This document shows positions 44,338 through 53,180 of a stretch of 64,000 nt of DNA, in pieces. Under the pieces are notes generated by a model. It saw only the letters and a program-made list of their open reading frames with translations, was not told the origin of the DNA and ran no database searches. How positions within the stretch are numbered: the stretch's first letter is position 1; each line of letters opens with the position of its first letter. Position numbers and translations under genes: made by a program. Source of the stretch: Nitrobacter vulgaris (lineage in GTDB: Bacteria > Pseudomonadota > Alphaproteobacteria > Rhizobiales > Xanthobacteraceae); the NCBI RefSeq assembly GCF_031453995.1, contig NZ_JAVDPZ010000019.1, forward strand, positions 1-64,000, given 5' to 3'.

Positions 44338-44799
44338 ATGCGTAAGAAAGTGTTGACCATCTTGAGTGGCGTAGCAATCGCCGCATCGGTTCTCACGCTG
44401 GTGCCGGATCAGGCGTCGGCGCAGAGAGGAGGGGGCTTCAGGGGTGGCGGCGGATTTGGAGGCGGTGGTTTCCGCGGCGGCGGATTTGGCGGTTTTCGGG
44501 GCGGTGGATTTGGAATGGGGATGCCCGGCGGGTTTAGAGGCGGGTTCGCCGGCGGCGGGTTCAGGCGCGTGGGCTGGGGGGGTAGACATTGGGCCGGAGG
44601 AGGCTGGGGATGGCGGCGCGGCGGCTGGGGATGGGGCTTTCCTGTTGCTGTTGGCCTCGGTGGCTGGGGCTGGGGCGGGGGCTGGGGCTATCCGTACGGT
44701 GGCTGGGGCGGTGGCTATCCGTATGGCTATGGTTGTGGTGGCTGGGGCGGTTACGGGTACGGGTGGAACGGCTGTTACCAGCCCTATGGTTGGTATTGA
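44338..44799 (+). CDS. Secreted glycine-rich protein
   Basis: 153 residues; AAGGAGTG ribosome site, signal peptide MRKKVLTILSGVAIAASVL with cleavage at ASAQR. The mature chain is almost only Gly, Arg, Trp, Tyr and Phe (repeats GGGFRGGGF, then WGWGGGWGYPYGG), with two Cys near the end. Low-complexity exported proteins of this kind are common in Bradyrhizobium; a structural envelope or phase-separating role is conceivable but unknown. Confidence 0.7.
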   Translation: MRKKVLTILSGVAIAASVLTLVPDQASAQRGGGFRGGGGFGGGGFRGGGFGGFRGGGFGMGMPGGFRGGFAGGGFRRVGWGGRHWAGGGWGWRRGGWGWGFPVAVGLGGWGWGGGWGYPYGGWGGGYPYGYGCGGWGGYGYGWNGCYQPYGWY

Positions 44800-44971
44800 T
44801 ACGGCCATGAGAGCCGGCGGGTAGAAGTTTAGCCATGGGTTCACGCGAGATATTGCCCATGCAAGCTCAGCGGGACCTGCCGGCTCACGCTCGTTGCGAG
44901 CGTTGTATATTGCGAGTCTTTACGCAGAACATGTTGTGACCGTTCGAATTATTTTTATGGTGTTTTTAGAA

Positions 44972-45066
44972 CCGAGTTTCGTCCAGAAACCCTCTGGACG
45001 AAACTCGGATGTTCCCAAATTCGTCCCTCCAGATGAAACGGATTTTCTGGATGAAGTCTGGATGAA
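44972..45066. repeat. Perfect 16-bp palindrome with related repeats
   Basis: Arms CCGAGTTTCGTCCAGA (44972-44987) and TCTGGACGAAACTCGG (44993-45008), 5-base loop. TCTGGATGAA recurs at 45046-45055 and 45057-45066, and TTCGTCC...CCAGATGAAAC at about 45020-45040 is a degenerate second palindrome. Upstream of the Nudix gene; could be an operator, a transcription terminator or the end of a small transposable element. Confidence 0.6.
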
Positions 45067-45220
45067 ACCTTACTCGCATATCCGAGCGATGCGGCTTGTT
45101 GATGAACCGCATTGGCTTTGTCTGTCACGCCCAATATTGCAGTCCATGAACTCGCCGGTCGCCCCAGTGTGCAGCTTTTCACATAGCCCGAAGTCGTAAA
45201 GTCCTGTCCTTAGGTTTTCG

Positions 45221-45667
45221 ATGAACAATTCCTATACCCGCGAAATCGCAGCGGCGCTCCTGATCGATGTTAACGGCAACGTGCTCCTGCAGCAGCGCGA
45301 TAATATTCCCCACATCATTCAACCCGGAAAAGTCGGCCTCTTCGGGGGGCACAGGGAAGGCGAGGAAACATTCTTGGAGTGTGTTGTCCGAGAGATCGCC
45401 GAAGAAATCAGCCAGCATATCCCTGCCGAACGATTTCAACATCTATTCAGCTTGGACGGCGCTGATCCGGAGAGGGCGGGCGGTCACCTGAAAGGGGAAT
45501 TTTTCGTTGCTTATGATGTTCCGACCGACGCCTTAGTGATTACCGAAGGCAAACTTTTGATAGTTTATCCAGACGCCATTAGGAAAATGCAATCGAAGCT
45601 GACACCAACAACTCTACTGGCAGTGAATGCCTTCATGAGTCGTCAAATCTCTCCGGCCGGCCGATGA
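45221..45667 (+). CDS. Nudix hydrolase
   Basis: 148 residues. Nudix box in GGHREGEETFLECVVREIAE with the following EE, fitting GX5EX7REUXEEXGU except the last Gly. It hydrolyses a nucleoside diphosphate linked to another group; the substrate cannot be told. Appears intact; preceded by the palindromic repeats. Confidence 0.85.
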   Translation: MNNSYTREIAAALLIDVNGNVLLQQRDNIPHIIQPGKVGLFGGHREGEETFLECVVREIAEEISQHIPAERFQHLFSLDGADPERAGGHLKGEFFVAYDVPTDALVITEGKLLIVYPDAIRKMQSKLTPTTLLAVNAFMSRQISPAGR

Positions 45668-45759
45668 GAGTGATCGTGGCGGCAACTATCTCGGATTTAT
45701 CTATTATGACCAATGAGCAGTGGTAACTGGACGATCGATTCTGGTGTACCCTTTCGGCT

Positions 45760-45925
45760 TCATAAGTTTAGCTTGATCCAGGCCGGTGCGTGATCGCTGG
45801 CGTTGTCCTTGCCTCTGTACGTCGCCATCCACGCCCGCTTCTACGAAGCGGGAAGCAACGGAATGGCTGAGAAGAAAGTGGTCAAGCCTGAGACCATGAT
45901 CCTTTTCATAGCGATCTCGCCTGTA
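45760..45925 (-). pseudogene. C-terminal fragment of an exonuclease III-type gene
   Basis: The minus strand reads DHGLRLDHFLLSHSVASRFV, the Asp/His motif region of XthA-type nucleases, then shifts frame near 45810 to NASDHAPAWIKLNL and a stop at 45760. The catalytic N-terminal three quarters are absent. It is 3' fragment plus frameshift. Confidence 0.55.
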
Positions 45926-45947
45926 CGTCCCTAAGGGCGTTGATGTA

Positions 45948-45973
45948 AAAAGCCCGCATCGCTGCGGGCTTTT
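45948..45973. terminator. Bidirectional rho-independent terminator
   Basis: AAAAGCCCGC / GCGGGCTTTT (45948-45957, 45964-45973), a textbook stem with flanking A and T runs, serving the leftward gene that ends at 45977. Confidence 0.85.
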
Positions 45974-45976
45974 GTT

Positions 45977-46327
45977 TTACCAGCCGTTGTATCCACCTCC
46001 GCCGAAGCCAAACGTTATGCTCGGCCCACCATAACCATATCCTCCACCGTAACCTGGCCCACCATAGCCGCCGCCATAATACTGAGGAGCGTAGCCGTAG
46101 CCCCTTTGCTGACGGTAATAACGATGGCCAGATTGGCCATAGTGCCGGTGATGGCGGTGGCCGTAGTGCTGACGACCATGAGAGTGTCCATAGTGCCGAT
46201 GTTGTGATTTGCTGCCGGTTGACAACTGGGCGACCTCGGTCAGGCCCTTTTGATTTGCTGCGTTTGCAGCGGAAACACTTAACAATGCAGCTGCTCCGAT
46301 CGCCATTGCCGCAATCAACTTCTTCAT
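45977..46327 (-). CDS. Secreted His/Gly/Tyr-rich protein
   Basis: 116 residues from ATG 46327 (GGGAG upstream): signal peptide MKKLIAAMAIGAAALLSVSA, then a His/Arg/Tyr-rich part (HYGHSHGRQHYGHRHHRHYG) and a Gly/Tyr-rich end. The many His could bind metal. Low complexity; ends at the terminator. The longer frame to 46618 is not supported. Confidence 0.65.
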   Translation of the reverse strand: MKKLIAAMAIGAAALLSVSAANAANQKGLTEVAQLSTGSKSQHRHYGHSHGRQHYGHRHHRHYGQSGHRYYRQQRGYGYAPQYYGGGYGGPGYGGGYGYGGPSITFGFGGGGYNGW

Positions 46328-46922
46328 AAGAAAACTCCCTTCAACGTGTGGAGAGCTAATCAACCCGGACGGTTTGGGTTCCGGCGCATCACCCAGAATT
46401 TGCGCTAAGTGGCTGAACATCTGTTCATATTCGAATATGGAGGCGTACAGGGCGGGCCTGCGCAGGGTGCTTAGAATGACCCAAGCGCACGATATCTCAC
46501 GTCCCTGCGGCGCGTTGCGCGATCGGGGTTGGTTAGTCCGGGAAGATGCCAGGCACCGACGGACCGGGTGGTGTTGGTGCTGCCTGAACCGATCGATCAC
46601 GCAATACTGAACTCCCAATCTCCGGCGCGAGAGTTACATTTCAAGTGTCGCACGTGGAGCATCGCGATGCTTAGTACCCCGAATGATCTAGCTGATCGGA
46701 TGGCGGCGCGACGCCACACATCGCGGGCCGACCGCAGTCATTTTCCCGCGTCTCGTCTGATCGAGATGAAAATAATGCTGCCAAATCCGTTTGCCGAGAT
46801 CGGCGAGCAAAGACAGCCGCGCAAGCGTAAGGCCAGCGAAACCAAGAAGCCCGCTCGTCGCGAACTTTGACAAAATGCCGCTGGCGCGCGTGGAATCACC
46901 GACGAGATACGCGGCGCAGAGG
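46328..46922. other. No convincing gene
   Basis: A minus-strand frame 46688-46873 has one hydrophobic stretch (GLLGFAGLTLARLSLL) but no clear ribosome site. Confidence 0.3.
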
Positions 46923-47237
46923 TCAGCGCTCGAACTCCCTCATGGTGTGCTCAACCAGACGATTAATGTGGGGGATGTCAGTGTGATCGCTGATCACATC
47001 GAGCCCGTTTCTTTCGTTGTCGTAGATTAAAGTGATGAAGCCAACGCGCCGCTCTTCAACGTTTAGCGTGAGCGTGTCCATTTCGGCATGAAACATCGCG
47101 CCGATGATCTCGCCGCTATTCCGTGACTGGTCCACGATCGTCTCGTCCCCGTTGTTGATGGAGATGATAAAGCCGTCGTTGACCGCGTTATCAACGAGCG
47201 TGATGGCAATTTGTTTGTGTAGTGATGTCGTACTCAT
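46923..47237 (-). CDS. Hypothetical protein
   Basis: 104 residues, MSTTSLHKQIAITLVDNAVN, FIISINNGDETIVDQSRNSG, and a C-terminal helix. Mixed alpha/beta cytosolic protein with natural composition; unrecognised. Confidence 0.6.
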   Translation of the reverse strand: MSTTSLHKQIAITLVDNAVNDGFIISINNGDETIVDQSRNSGEIIGAMFHAEMDTLTLNVEERRVGFITLIYDNERNGLDVISDHTDIPHINRLVEHTMREFER

Positions 47238-47639
47238 TGGAAGCGCTCTCTTCGTCTTTCGGTAACCGGATCAATTTCAGCGTTCGGGGGCGCCGCCCGG
47301 TAGTGTGCTCCGCTTCTTTGTTTTCGCGGTGGCGTGAACACGGCACTATGATGCAAGCAGTCAGGATTGCGTTATTATCTCCTGCAAGGGTGAGTGGAAG
47401 TTGCATCACCCTCGTGACGCGCGATTGAATGATCGCTGGAACACAAGCGTGCCCATGATCTTCACGCTCCAATCACTCGGCATCTCGGTACCTACGCCAC
47501 ACAGTCGGCGTCGAGAACCGCAAGACCTAAAGGAAATAGAGGAACGACAATCGTCAGGAACGAGCGGATGCGGAGTGGTGTCTGAGTAACATGACAATCC
47601 GGAAGAAGAAAAAAGTCCGGCACATGCCGATTCTCACCG
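47238..47639. other. No gene seen
   Basis: Open frames here are short and compositionally poor. Confidence 0.3.
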
Positions 47640-48428
47640 CTACCGTGGTCCTTTGAGCGCTTTGCGGACCGCATCAAACGCTTTTTGCTCATCCGGTTCG
47701 ACCTGTTCGAACCAATGGCCGGGAGGATACTTCGCGATGCGACGGGCAAAAAATGATGCCGGCTGCCATGGGTCGCTATTCGTCTTTTTGAAGATAATGA
47801 CGCCGTCGCGCGTAAAATATGACGGGCCGGCGATCTCGCAATTTACCGAAATCTGTAGCCGCCAAACATCCTCCTTGGGGGCCTCCTTGGGTAGAACGAC
47901 GTAGTCGAGAGATACAGGATCGCCTATTGTGCAGCGTCCTTTCTTCAGAAGATCGCCTAGTTCACCCTGCGCCGTAACAACAAAGTCGTAGTTGGACGTG
48001 TCATGTAAAAAGGCAACGTTAGGCTGCGGGTATTCGTCTGCCATCTCTCTGGCAATGAGAGACAATGCGAACGGTTGCCAGCCGAGTTGCATTGTCTTCG
48101 CGTAAGGTGGGCCAAGTGACATGTCGCCCTTGGCCGATATATTCCAAGAGATTGTATATGCGTCGTCAGGCTTGTCGCCTTGGCTTCTGGCCCACGAAAA
48201 GACCACGGGGGTTTCAGAGTCATGTTTCTGACCGACTTCCCAACCTCTCGGGACAAAATGGGCAATCTTGGCTGCGCGGGACAGTATATCGTCTATCGTC
48301 GCTCCATCTTGCGCCCGCCACGTGGTCTTGACGCGTTTTATCAACACGTCATCTTCGGCGTATGCACGATCAAGAATGACACCTGTTATGGCGAACGTAG
48401 CAAAGAGTAACAGCCAACGATGAATCAT
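47640..48428 (-). CDS. Secreted hypothetical protein
   Basis: 262 residues from ATG 48428; signal peptide (WLLLFATFAITGVILDRAYA), then a soluble domain with RVKTTWRAQDGATIDDILSR, a Trp-rich middle and a C-terminal WFEQVEPDEQKAFDAVRKAL. Probably periplasmic. No family recognised. Confidence 0.65.
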   Translation of the reverse strand: MIHRWLLLFATFAITGVILDRAYAEDDVLIKRVKTTWRAQDGATIDDILSRAAKIAHFVPRGWEVGQKHDSETPVVFSWARSQGDKPDDAYTISWNISAKGDMSLGPPYAKTMQLGWQPFALSLIAREMADEYPQPNVAFLHDTSNYDFVVTAQGELGDLLKKGRCTIGDPVSLDYVVLPKEAPKEDVWRLQISVNCEIAGPSYFTRDGVIIFKKTNSDPWQPASFFARRIAKYPPGHWFEQVEPDEQKAFDAVRKALKGPR

Positions 48429-48667
48429 GGGATTTTTGCGCCCAGCGAGTTGCAATCAATCTGACCGTGCCTCATCCCCGCAAGCAGAATTAAGATGACA
48501 ATGAGTCGACGGGGATAAGCAGGAGAGAAGGCAAACCCCAGCACAGAGAATGCCAGTAATCGCTCAGCATTTGGATGCCCAAACGTCGGACGCAAGCCAA
48601 GCGGCCCAACCGTAAGAATGAACAGGACGAGTAAGAGTATCTAAGCCGTTGCTCAGTGCTGGCACCA
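48429..48667. other. No gene seen
   Basis: Separates two leftward genes; nothing notable. Confidence 0.3.
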
Positions 48668-48844
48668 CTATCGAGTGCTTAACGACACACCTATGGTATG
48701 CGCCTTGGCTGCCGTTGCGCCCGGTGTTCGTTTCAACATTCTTGCAATCTTGGCTACGCCTGCCTTCTGCTTCGCAAGCGCCTTAAGAGTGCGAACGTCG
48801 TCCTTCGTCCACTCGCGGCGAACAGCTGTTTTCTTCCTGGGCAA
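48668..48844 (-). CDS. SANT/HTH-like small basic protein
   Basis: 58 residues from TTG 48844: MPRKKTAVRREWTKDDVRTL, then ALAKQKAGVAKIARMLKRTP and GATAAKAHTIGVSL. A SANT/Myb-like helix-turn-helix typical of small Bradyrhizobium proteins. GGAA upstream. A near-identical C-terminus is found at 25873-26205. Confidence 0.6.
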   Translation of the reverse strand: MPRKKTAVRREWTKDDVRTLKALAKQKAGVAKIARMLKRTPGATAAKAHTIGVSLSTR

Positions 48845-48862
48845 ATCTTCATTCCTTCAATC

Positions 48863-48897
48863 GCAAAACGCGCGGTTTAGCAGATCGCGCGTTTTGC
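48863..48897. terminator. Perfect inverted repeat
   Basis: GCAAAACGCGCG (48863-48874) and CGCGCGTTTTGC (48886-48897): 12-bp stem with an 11-base loop, upstream of the 48668 gene. Terminator or operator. Confidence 0.5.
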
Positions 48898-49357
48898 GCA
48901 AGGCAACGACGCGTGTCTCGCGCGAGCTAGTTAGCCAACAAGTGTTTGATAAAATGGCGCGGTGGAGAGATCTCGTCTCCTTAAGTGCGATCAAGGTCGT
49001 GCTTTTGGTCAACGGGAGTCTCAGCCGTCCTGTTGGTGAGCTGGAGGCTTCGCCAACGGTCGCTTTCGCGAATGTGGGCGATAATGGTTCTATGGCTTCT
49101 TCACTGACTGTTAGGAGTTACGCCGGGTTGTATGGCGATGTTGATTCGTTCTTTGAGAACGAAACAAAGTCAGAGGGTGAACGAGCATGTCCTGTGCAAG
49201 CGAGAAAGCGAGCGCAACGCAGCACTCTCGTCCAGCGAGGTCGTCCGGCCAATCCAGGATGGCGCCGGCTTCCCGCGAGTGACACGCGCGCAACGAAAAG
49301 GCAGGTCCGATTGGTGCGACCGGACCTGCCAAGCATTCACGAGCACTGCGATCTGGG
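48898..49357. other. No gene seen
   Basis: Frames on both strands lack support; downstream flank of the haem peroxidase. Confidence 0.3.
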
Positions 49358-52201
49358 TCACTTTTTGAATGACGGATCGCTCTTTGCGTCTACGCGCGCT
49401 TTCCACTCGAGGGAGTAGTATTCGCCGCGATCGCGCGCCCACGGATCGAACGTATTGATCACGTGCCTGAGCTCGGGCTCTAGCTCGGGGGCGTTGCGTA
49501 GCAGGATGCGCTTAAGCGGAGCGACCTCCTGTTCGTGGCCGTTCGGCTCGCCTTGCTCCATCCGCTTGCCGCCGGGGCCATTGTTATTGACCCAATCGAG
49601 CCCGAAGGTCGTGTAGAACTCTGGGCGGTAGCTCGACGTGAAGAACCGGTCGCTGAATAAGCGGCGCGAGGCGTTCAGGATGAACAGTTGGAACTGAGTT
49701 TCTGAGATGGCGGACCCATGCGGGCGGGTCGTCTCGGCGAGCCATCCGACCACCATGTCGACATCCTCGATGTTGTCGACCTCGCTACCATTCGCATTGC
49801 CGAGGCAGTCGTTGATCGGCGAGCCGTCGGGATTGCGCTGCGCTGAGGTGATCTGCTTGCTCACGTCGCATTTGTGCGTGCCGTAGATCGCCCGCAGAGA
49901 ATCCACTAGTTCCCGCTGAAGCTTTTTGTCCGCCTCGGAGACGTCAGGTCGTTTGTCGATGAAGTCCTCAAAGCTGGTCAACTGGCGCAGACCGATCTGC
50001 CGCCGCAGTTCATTGAAGCGTGGCAAGCCACGCTCGCGGTCGCGGATGAGGTCGAGAGCGGCAACGTCGATCTTGGTGTCGAGGCGCGGGGGAAGATCGA
50101 GGTTCTGCATGAACTGGGGATGATTGCGCAAGAACAGCAGACCGAGGCGCTGGCGGCCCATCGTCAGGGCCCAGTTTGCCAGTCCGCCGTCGTGCATACG
50201 GGCGGTCGCCTTGCCGCGGAAGGTGTCGATGACCGCCACCTTCTTACGGATCTGGTTCGGGTCGTTCTCAATCTGGCGGAATTCGAGCAGGTCCGGCACG
50301 AGGGGGTGCAAGCGGTAGACCGTCGGAAATTCCTCCGGGAAGTTGAACGGCGAACCGAAATGGCTGGTGCCTCCGTTCACGATCTTCGGGTCCCACTTTC
50401 CCGTACCCTCGTCGACCAGTTTCTTGTTCGCGCCGGTCGCGATGATCCCAGGTCCCGACGACACCGCCGATGCGAGCACGTTGGCGTCCCTGGGGTCGCT
50501 TGACGCCCTGAACTTGTCGCGGATGCGCTCGACGATCCGGTTCATCACGGGATATTTGTCCTGATCGATAAGGCCGGACCAGTTGGAGTTCATCGCCCGG
50601 TATAGCGGCTCGTTATAGAGAAGCTGCGTCGTCCATTCGATTGTGTGGATCTTCGCGATCTCGGCCGACACCACGAGCCGCGCCACCTGGAAGAGCTCCT
50701 CGGGCGTGACTTGCGAATAGGTGATGACTTGCTGCGGATTGGCGGGGTTGCGCAGACCCGAGTCGGCGTTCGGCGTGAGTGCCGCTTGCTTGCGAAATTC
50801 ATCCACGAAGCTGTTGTGCTCGCGCACGAACAGATTGTGATAGAAGCTCATGCCGATGGACCAGTTGTCCGGAAAGGCCGTAGCTTCCTGGCCGGCCCAT
50901 TCGGGCTGAATCGGGTCGCACTGTCCGGTCGTCGCCCCAGGCGGGCACGCGCTCCCGAACACAGGCAAATACCCAAGTTTCTCACCGGTGTGACCTGGCC
51001 TCATGTCGAACTTCGCGCGATCAGCCGCATCACGCTTGACGCGCCGCTCCGAGCGCTCGTCGTAGCCATAGATCTGCGACGCGTCCCACCAGGCCGTGAC
51101 GGTGTTGCGCGTCGTCTTGTAGGACCGCGCGGGTCGTTCGGTCCCAGTCTCCGCGGCCTTGAACATTGCGGGAGCGGTGGAGTCGGCGATCAGTGCTGCG
51201 TCCATCTTGTCGCCGGGGCGGCAGCCGAGTTGGACCGCCTCCGGCGTCGCGCAGCCGAGACTTGTCATGATGTGCGACTGATCGTTCCGCGACTCGTCGA
51301 GGTGCGAGAACCAGTCGTGCGTCATGAACTGGATCCAGAAGGCAGCGAGCACATTGAAGGACGGCGCCTTGCGGTATGGGCAGTCGGCGTCGACCGAATC
51401 GGACGCGCCATGCCCTTGATTGCAATTCCGCGCCCCGGTCTGGTCGCGCGTGAACAGCTTGCGGCTAATCAGCTGCGGATCTGGCTTTAGCAACCCGAGT
51501 CGGTCGCCGTGCCGATTCTTGGCGAGCTCGTTGGCGCCGATATCAGGAAACGTGCTTTCGAACTCCACGTTGCGGGCGAAAAGCTGCCCGCTGGCTCCCA
51601 TTGCGGGATTCTCGATGTCGTTGCAGATGCCGGTCAGTGTGCGATGGCGGATCAAGTCTCCGTCGCAGCGCTGCGGTCCAGTGCCGCCGACGCTGGCGAA
51701 GCTTGGATGCGTCGGCTCGAGCCGCATCTCGCTCCACTTTTTTAGCACCGGCCCGGTCGGAGAACCGGCATATTGCGCAAAGGTCTTATTGTCGAACAAA
51801 TTGAATTTAATCAGCTCCATCCGCTGATATTCGAGATCGATCAAGGCGCCGGTGATGCCGCGTTGGTCGCGGACGTCGAGCATCGATCTCTTCGAGGCGG
51901 TGCCGAAATAGTTCGACCAGTCAACCCACGGGGTCGGCCGTTGTTGAACCGCACTTGATCCGCCGCGGCACATCAGGCGGTTCGTCTCCGCGACCTTCCC
52001 CTGGAAGCGCTCGCTGCGTTGCGTCGCGATCGGGCGGAGCGGCTTCTCCTCATCCAGGCTTTGCAGGCCGAGGGCGATGCACGCCCGCAGAACCCCAAGA
52101 TCATCCAGCCTATTCTCCTGCGCAGGCGCTGGTGTTCCCACGCTCGCAACCATCGCGGTTGCGCAGATGATGCTTCCGATAACGAGATATGACCGGCGCA
52201 T
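49358..52201 (-). CDS. Secreted animal-type haem peroxidase
   Basis: 947 residues from ATG 52201 with a signal peptide (SYLVIGSIICATAMVASVG, then APAQ). It belongs to the animal haem peroxidase/cyclooxygenase superfamily: distal region FWIQFMTHDWFSH, mid motif FYHNLFVREHN, proximal region VVSAEIAKIHTIEWT and Arg-rich RDRERGLPRFNELR. Could oxidise phenols or halides, or dioxygenate fatty acids as in fungal and bacterial linoleate dioxygenases. Divergent from a secreted protein and a P450. Confidence 0.85.
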   Translation of the reverse strand: MRRSYLVIGSIICATAMVASVGTPAPAQENRLDDLGVLRACIALGLQSLDEEKPLRPIATQRSERFQGKVAETNRLMCRGGSSAVQQRPTPWVDWSNYFGTASKRSMLDVRDQRGITGALIDLEYQRMELIKFNLFDNKTFAQYAGSPTGPVLKKWSEMRLEPTHPSFASVGGTGPQRCDGDLIRHRTLTGICNDIENPAMGASGQLFARNVEFESTFPDIGANELAKNRHGDRLGLLKPDPQLISRKLFTRDQTGARNCNQGHGASDSVDADCPYRKAPSFNVLAAFWIQFMTHDWFSHLDESRNDQSHIMTSLGCATPEAVQLGCRPGDKMDAALIADSTAPAMFKAAETGTERPARSYKTTRNTVTAWWDASQIYGYDERSERRVKRDAADRAKFDMRPGHTGEKLGYLPVFGSACPPGATTGQCDPIQPEWAGQEATAFPDNWSIGMSFYHNLFVREHNSFVDEFRKQAALTPNADSGLRNPANPQQVITYSQVTPEELFQVARLVVSAEIAKIHTIEWTTQLLYNEPLYRAMNSNWSGLIDQDKYPVMNRIVERIRDKFRASSDPRDANVLASAVSSGPGIIATGANKKLVDEGTGKWDPKIVNGGTSHFGSPFNFPEEFPTVYRLHPLVPDLLEFRQIENDPNQIRKKVAVIDTFRGKATARMHDGGLANWALTMGRQRLGLLFLRNHPQFMQNLDLPPRLDTKIDVAALDLIRDRERGLPRFNELRRQIGLRQLTSFEDFIDKRPDVSEADKKLQRELVDSLRAIYGTHKCDVSKQITSAQRNPDGSPINDCLGNANGSEVDNIEDVDMVVGWLAETTRPHGSAISETQFQLFILNASRRLFSDRFFTSSYRPEFYTTFGLDWVNNNGPGGKRMEQGEPNGHEQEVAPLKRILLRNAPELEPELRHVINTFDPWARDRGEYYSLEWKARVDAKSDPSFKK

Positions 52202-52207
52202 ATTTTT

Positions 52208-52324
52208 TCTCCTACCGGGCCCCGATGCAAACAGCGACTGTCTGCCAACGACGGTACCGTCATATCCGAGCCCGCGCAACTTCTCGAACAGCAACTGCGT
52301 CGACCGGCGTTTTCGCTTCGGCAA
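52208..52324 (-). pseudogene. Small transposase fragment upstream of the peroxidase
   Basis: The frame just 5' of the peroxidase reads PKRKRRSTQLLFEKLRGLGY and DGTVV, resembling the helix-turn-helix/linker part of ISL3- or IS21-type transposases. Only about 25 codons match. It suggests an insertion near the peroxidase promoter. Confidence 0.35.
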
Positions 52325-52422
52325 GCTTTTGTTTACCGCTCTAGGCTTGCGATACCGAAGTTCTTGCTCAAGTCCGAAGACCGTGAGAACTTAGTGCATG
52401 ATTTTATAAGAGAGGATAGATC

Positions 52423-53031
52423 ATGTGGAGAGCATTGATCTCGATCATTGCGATTGCCGGTGCGTCGTCGAGTGTTGCTGCGCAGACTATCACCGACCCT
52501 GCCGAGGTTGTATCGCATCTCAAGCTCTGGTCGCAGGAGACGGGCGACCCGGTCTACTATGGCGAGGTTAGAGACGTCGATGCGCGCTCCAAGCGGGTCG
52601 GCGGCCATTACCAATGCCTGGCGCTCGCGTTTATCAAGTATGATGGCGGCGTACTGCAATATGCCCACAAGATGTGGTCTAAATCGCGAGACGGATCGTG
52701 CCATTATGAAGATGTGACGTCGCGCAAGGTCGGCAATCATGGCGCGTGCGTGAAGGACTCTAATGCAGGTTTCGGGAAAGCGGTCGGCACAGCGCGCATG
52801 ACCAAGGACAACATCGATTACGAACATAGCACCTTCAGAACCGTCGATCTGAACACCCGTCGCGTCGGCGAAACCAAATCTTGCATACCGCCGAGGGGCG
52901 CCAGCGCCGGTCTCTATTCCATGAGAATCGTCAACGGCAGATTCCAAATCATTACCACTCGGCCTTTGGCCTATGAGGTGAACATAGAGCCTCAGGATCC
53001 ACATAATCCACCAACCAAGCCGGTGTTCTAG
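52423..53031 (+). CDS. Secreted hypothetical protein
   Basis: 202 residues; signal peptide MWRALISIIAIAGASSSVAA, then a beta-rich soluble domain with four Cys (QCLALAF, SCHYEDV, GACVKDS, SCIPPRG) that could form disulfides. Diverges from the haem peroxidase gene, sharing the region 52202-52422. Not recognised. Confidence 0.65.
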   Translation: MWRALISIIAIAGASSSVAAQTITDPAEVVSHLKLWSQETGDPVYYGEVRDVDARSKRVGGHYQCLALAFIKYDGGVLQYAHKMWSKSRDGSCHYEDVTSRKVGNHGACVKDSNAGFGKAVGTARMTKDNIDYEHSTFRTVDLNTRRVGETKSCIPPRGASAGLYSMRIVNGRFQIITTRPLAYEVNIEPQDPHNPPTKPVF

Positions 53032-53180
53032 ACTGTGCGGACAAGCCCGAAGCAGGTATGGAATATTTGATTCGGCCTGAAAGCATTACGCGCCCACCAT
53101 GATCTAGTTCTGAGATCTGCCCTTGTGCAATCGATCGGCACAAGCTTTGCCTTCTGGCCACAGCAATTGGTGACGACGTC

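Noticed and set aside
44287..44844. 185-residue antisense frame over the glycine-rich gene
   Set aside because: Mirror of Gly codons gives Ala/Pro repeats; the sense gene has signal peptide and ribosome site.
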